Shown one piece after another: positions 5,682 through 6,555 of a stretch of DNA of 6,555 nucleotides; within the stretch, counting starts at the first letter, position 1, and every line of letters starts with the position of its first letter. Under the pieces are notes generated by a model, which saw only the letters and a list, made by a program, of their open reading frames with translations, made no database searches and was not told the origin of the DNA. Origin of the DNA: Oceanospirillaceae bacterium UBA1126. Lineage in GTDB: Bacteria > Pseudomonadota > Gammaproteobacteria > Pseudomonadales > Balneatricaceae. The position numbers and the translations under genes are program-made. The stretch is from NCBI GenBank assembly GCA_002312935.1, contig DCAT01000169.1, positions 1-6,555 of the forward strand. Direction: 5' to 3'.

Positions 5682-5944
5682 TCATCACCAGGCTTCATAC
5701 CTTTGAGCCTATAGGTGTACACCAATACTTCTGCTACCAAAGTATAAAGTGAGCGTGGTATGTGTTCGTTGATATCAAGCAAGCCTAACAGCGCTACCAA
5801 CTCTTCATCTTTTTTAATGGGCACTCCTGCAGCAATGGCGGCATCAATAACCTTTTGAGCTAAATCACCTTTACCTTTGGCTATAACTAGCGGTACGGGG
5901 TTGCTACCATATTCTATAGCAATGGCCTGCAGCGGCTTTTTCAT
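5669..5944 (-). CDS. Stand-alone FlhB C-terminal-domain protein (FhlB/FlhX-like)
   Basis: The 91-residue product matches only the cytoplasmic C-terminal part of FlhB, the export-gate subunit that switches substrate from hook to filament. AIAIEY (7-12) aligns with the AVALKY that follows the FlhB cleavage site. VIAKGKGDLAQKVIDAAIAAGVPI (20-43) and INEHIPRSLYTLVAEVLVYTYRL (58-80) match VIAKG ... A-x-x-x-G-V-P-I and the E-x-I-P-x-x-L-Y-x-x-V-A-E-V-L-x-Y-x-Y-x-L signature. The four membrane helices and the NPTH autocleavage motif are absent; the start lies about where the cleaved fragment begins. The ATG at 5944 overlaps the stop of the FliK-like gene by four bases (ATGA). Comparable small paralogues include Helicobacter FlhX, reported able to stand in for the FlhB C-terminal domain. 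The role here is inferred. Confidence 0.9.
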   Translation of the reverse strand: MKKPLQAIAIEYGSNPVPLVIAKGKGDLAQKVIDAAIAAGVPIKKDEELVALLGLLDINEHIPRSLYTLVAEVLVYTYRLKGMKPGDEKVI

Positions 5945-6555
5945 ACGTGAACATCCAAAATGGCATGGGGATTATTGGGTCTACCTTTGGCATCATTTTC
6001 TTCAAATGGCCCCACACTTACTTGCTGTAAGTGTATACCGTGAAGCTGCAGCGCCGTATTTAATTGCTGTTTAGAGCTATTTACCAATGGAGCTAACCAC
6101 AAGGTATTACTAGCAAAGTGCAAGCTGGCCATTGCATCATTTGTGCCCACTGCCTCAGTGAGCAGCAGGTTTATTTGCAAATGACCTAAATCTGGACCCT
6201 GATGAGCAAGGCTAATAGACCACTGCCCTTGGCTGAGCTGCTGTTCATTTTGCTGCAAGGTGATCATTAAGTATTGCTGGTCAAACCAAGGCATTAGCCA
6301 TTGGTAATACAATTGGTTGTTAAAAAATGCATCAAGCGCTTTTATTTGACTAGAATGCACGGCCTCTACCAAAGGCTTAACTTGGACCTCCAAGTCTTTT
6401 TCTAAGGCGAGTAATTGCAATAAGGATTTAAGGTCATTATTAGCTTTTGCTGGCCCCATCATAGCCCCAGCCCGAGTTTTTATAGCCCTCCTACTTTCGC
6501 TGAATAAGCCACTCGTCAACAGCGCTTTTTTTATATCTAGCGCTTGTGGATTACC
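5941..6555 (-). CDS. FliK-like hook-length control / substrate-switch protein, 5' part cut by window edge
   Basis: FliK proteins measure the hook and, through their C-terminal domain, trigger FlhB to switch export. The frame stays open to the last base of the window, so the true start lies outside and 204 residues are visible. The codons beyond the internal TTG at 6519 encode a fitting sequence, NPQALDIKKALLTSGLFSES, so that TTG should not be taken as the start. The SGLF-x-E-S motif, followed by a helical stretch, is typical of a family of FliK-like proteins. The last about 90 residues resemble the Flg_hook domain: WSISLAHQGPDLGHLQINLL, then LWLAPLVNSSKQQLNTALQL, then GIHLQQVSVG. It is Gln- and Leu-rich. 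Its stop overlaps the start of the FlhB-C-like gene (ATGA), implying coupled translation. Whether this is the only FliK of the organism or a second one cannot be seen here. Confidence 0.75.
   Translation of the reverse strand, partial: GNPQALDIKKALLTSGLFSESRRAIKTRAGAMMGPAKANNDLKSLLQLLALEKDLEVQVKPLVEAVHSSQIKALDAFFNNQLYYQWLMPWFDQQYLMITLQQNEQQLSQGQWSISLAHQGPDLGHLQINLLLTEAVGTNDAMASLHFASNTLWLAPLVNSSKQQLNTALQLHGIHLQQVSVGPFEENDAKGRPNNPHAILDVHV

Noticed and set aside
6517..6519. TTG as the start of the FliK-like gene
   Set aside because: The frame stays open to the window edge, and the upstream codons encode a matching family sequence (NPQALDIKKALL), so the gene begins outside the window.
1..6555. 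Mobile elements, tRNA/rRNA genes, CRISPR arrays or defence genes
   Set aside because: No transposase, terminal repeats, direct-repeat arrays or RNA gene motifs are visible. The whole window is accounted for by flagellar genes.

Overview
This window carries flagellar genes. It most likely comes from the chromosome of a polarly flagellated gammaproteobacterium of moderate to low GC, plausibly marine. Three things support this. The flgBCDE and flgAMN blocks are divergent. Promoter-like sites match both flagellar alternative sigma factors: RpoN/sigma-54 before flgB and FliA/sigma-28 before flgM. A DUF2802 gene of the type found in polar flagellar and chemotaxis loci is also present. I cannot name the species.

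Layout. Positions 15-2917 on the minus strand hold flgB, flgC, flgD and flgE (rod, rod, hook cap, hook), in that transcriptional order, and the operon presumably continues past the left edge (flgF onward). The short divergent region between flgB and flgA holds a near-perfect -24/-12 promoter pointing into flgB. On the plus strand follow flgA (P-ring chaperone), a 135-base gap with a near-perfect sigma-28 promoter, flgM (anti-sigma-28), flgN (export chaperone) and a membrane-anchored coiled-coil DUF2802 protein. The right end is a convergent minus-strand pair: a FliK-like gene open at the right edge, overlapping by 4 bases a 91-residue gene that resembles only the C-terminal domain of FlhB. There is no gene-free stretch over 300 bases; the longest gaps are 121 bases (2918-3038, if flgA starts at 3039) and 135 bases (4176-4310).

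How the genes work together. RpoN would drive rod and hook genes. FlgD caps the growing hook made of FlgE, and FlgA helps assemble the P-ring around the FlgB/FlgC rod. Once the hook is complete, export specificity switches and FlgM is secreted, which frees sigma-28 for late genes, including a feedback promoter on flgM itself. FlgN escorts the hook-filament junction proteins. The FliK-like/FlhB-C-like pair looks like a spare or modulatory version of the specificity switch.

The two most unusual items are FlgA, whose extra length is explained by three tandem SAF-like repeats of about 65 residues where ordinary FlgA has one, and the FliK-like/FlhB-C-like two-gene module. Neither is a wholly new system, but both depart from the standard flagellar gene set.
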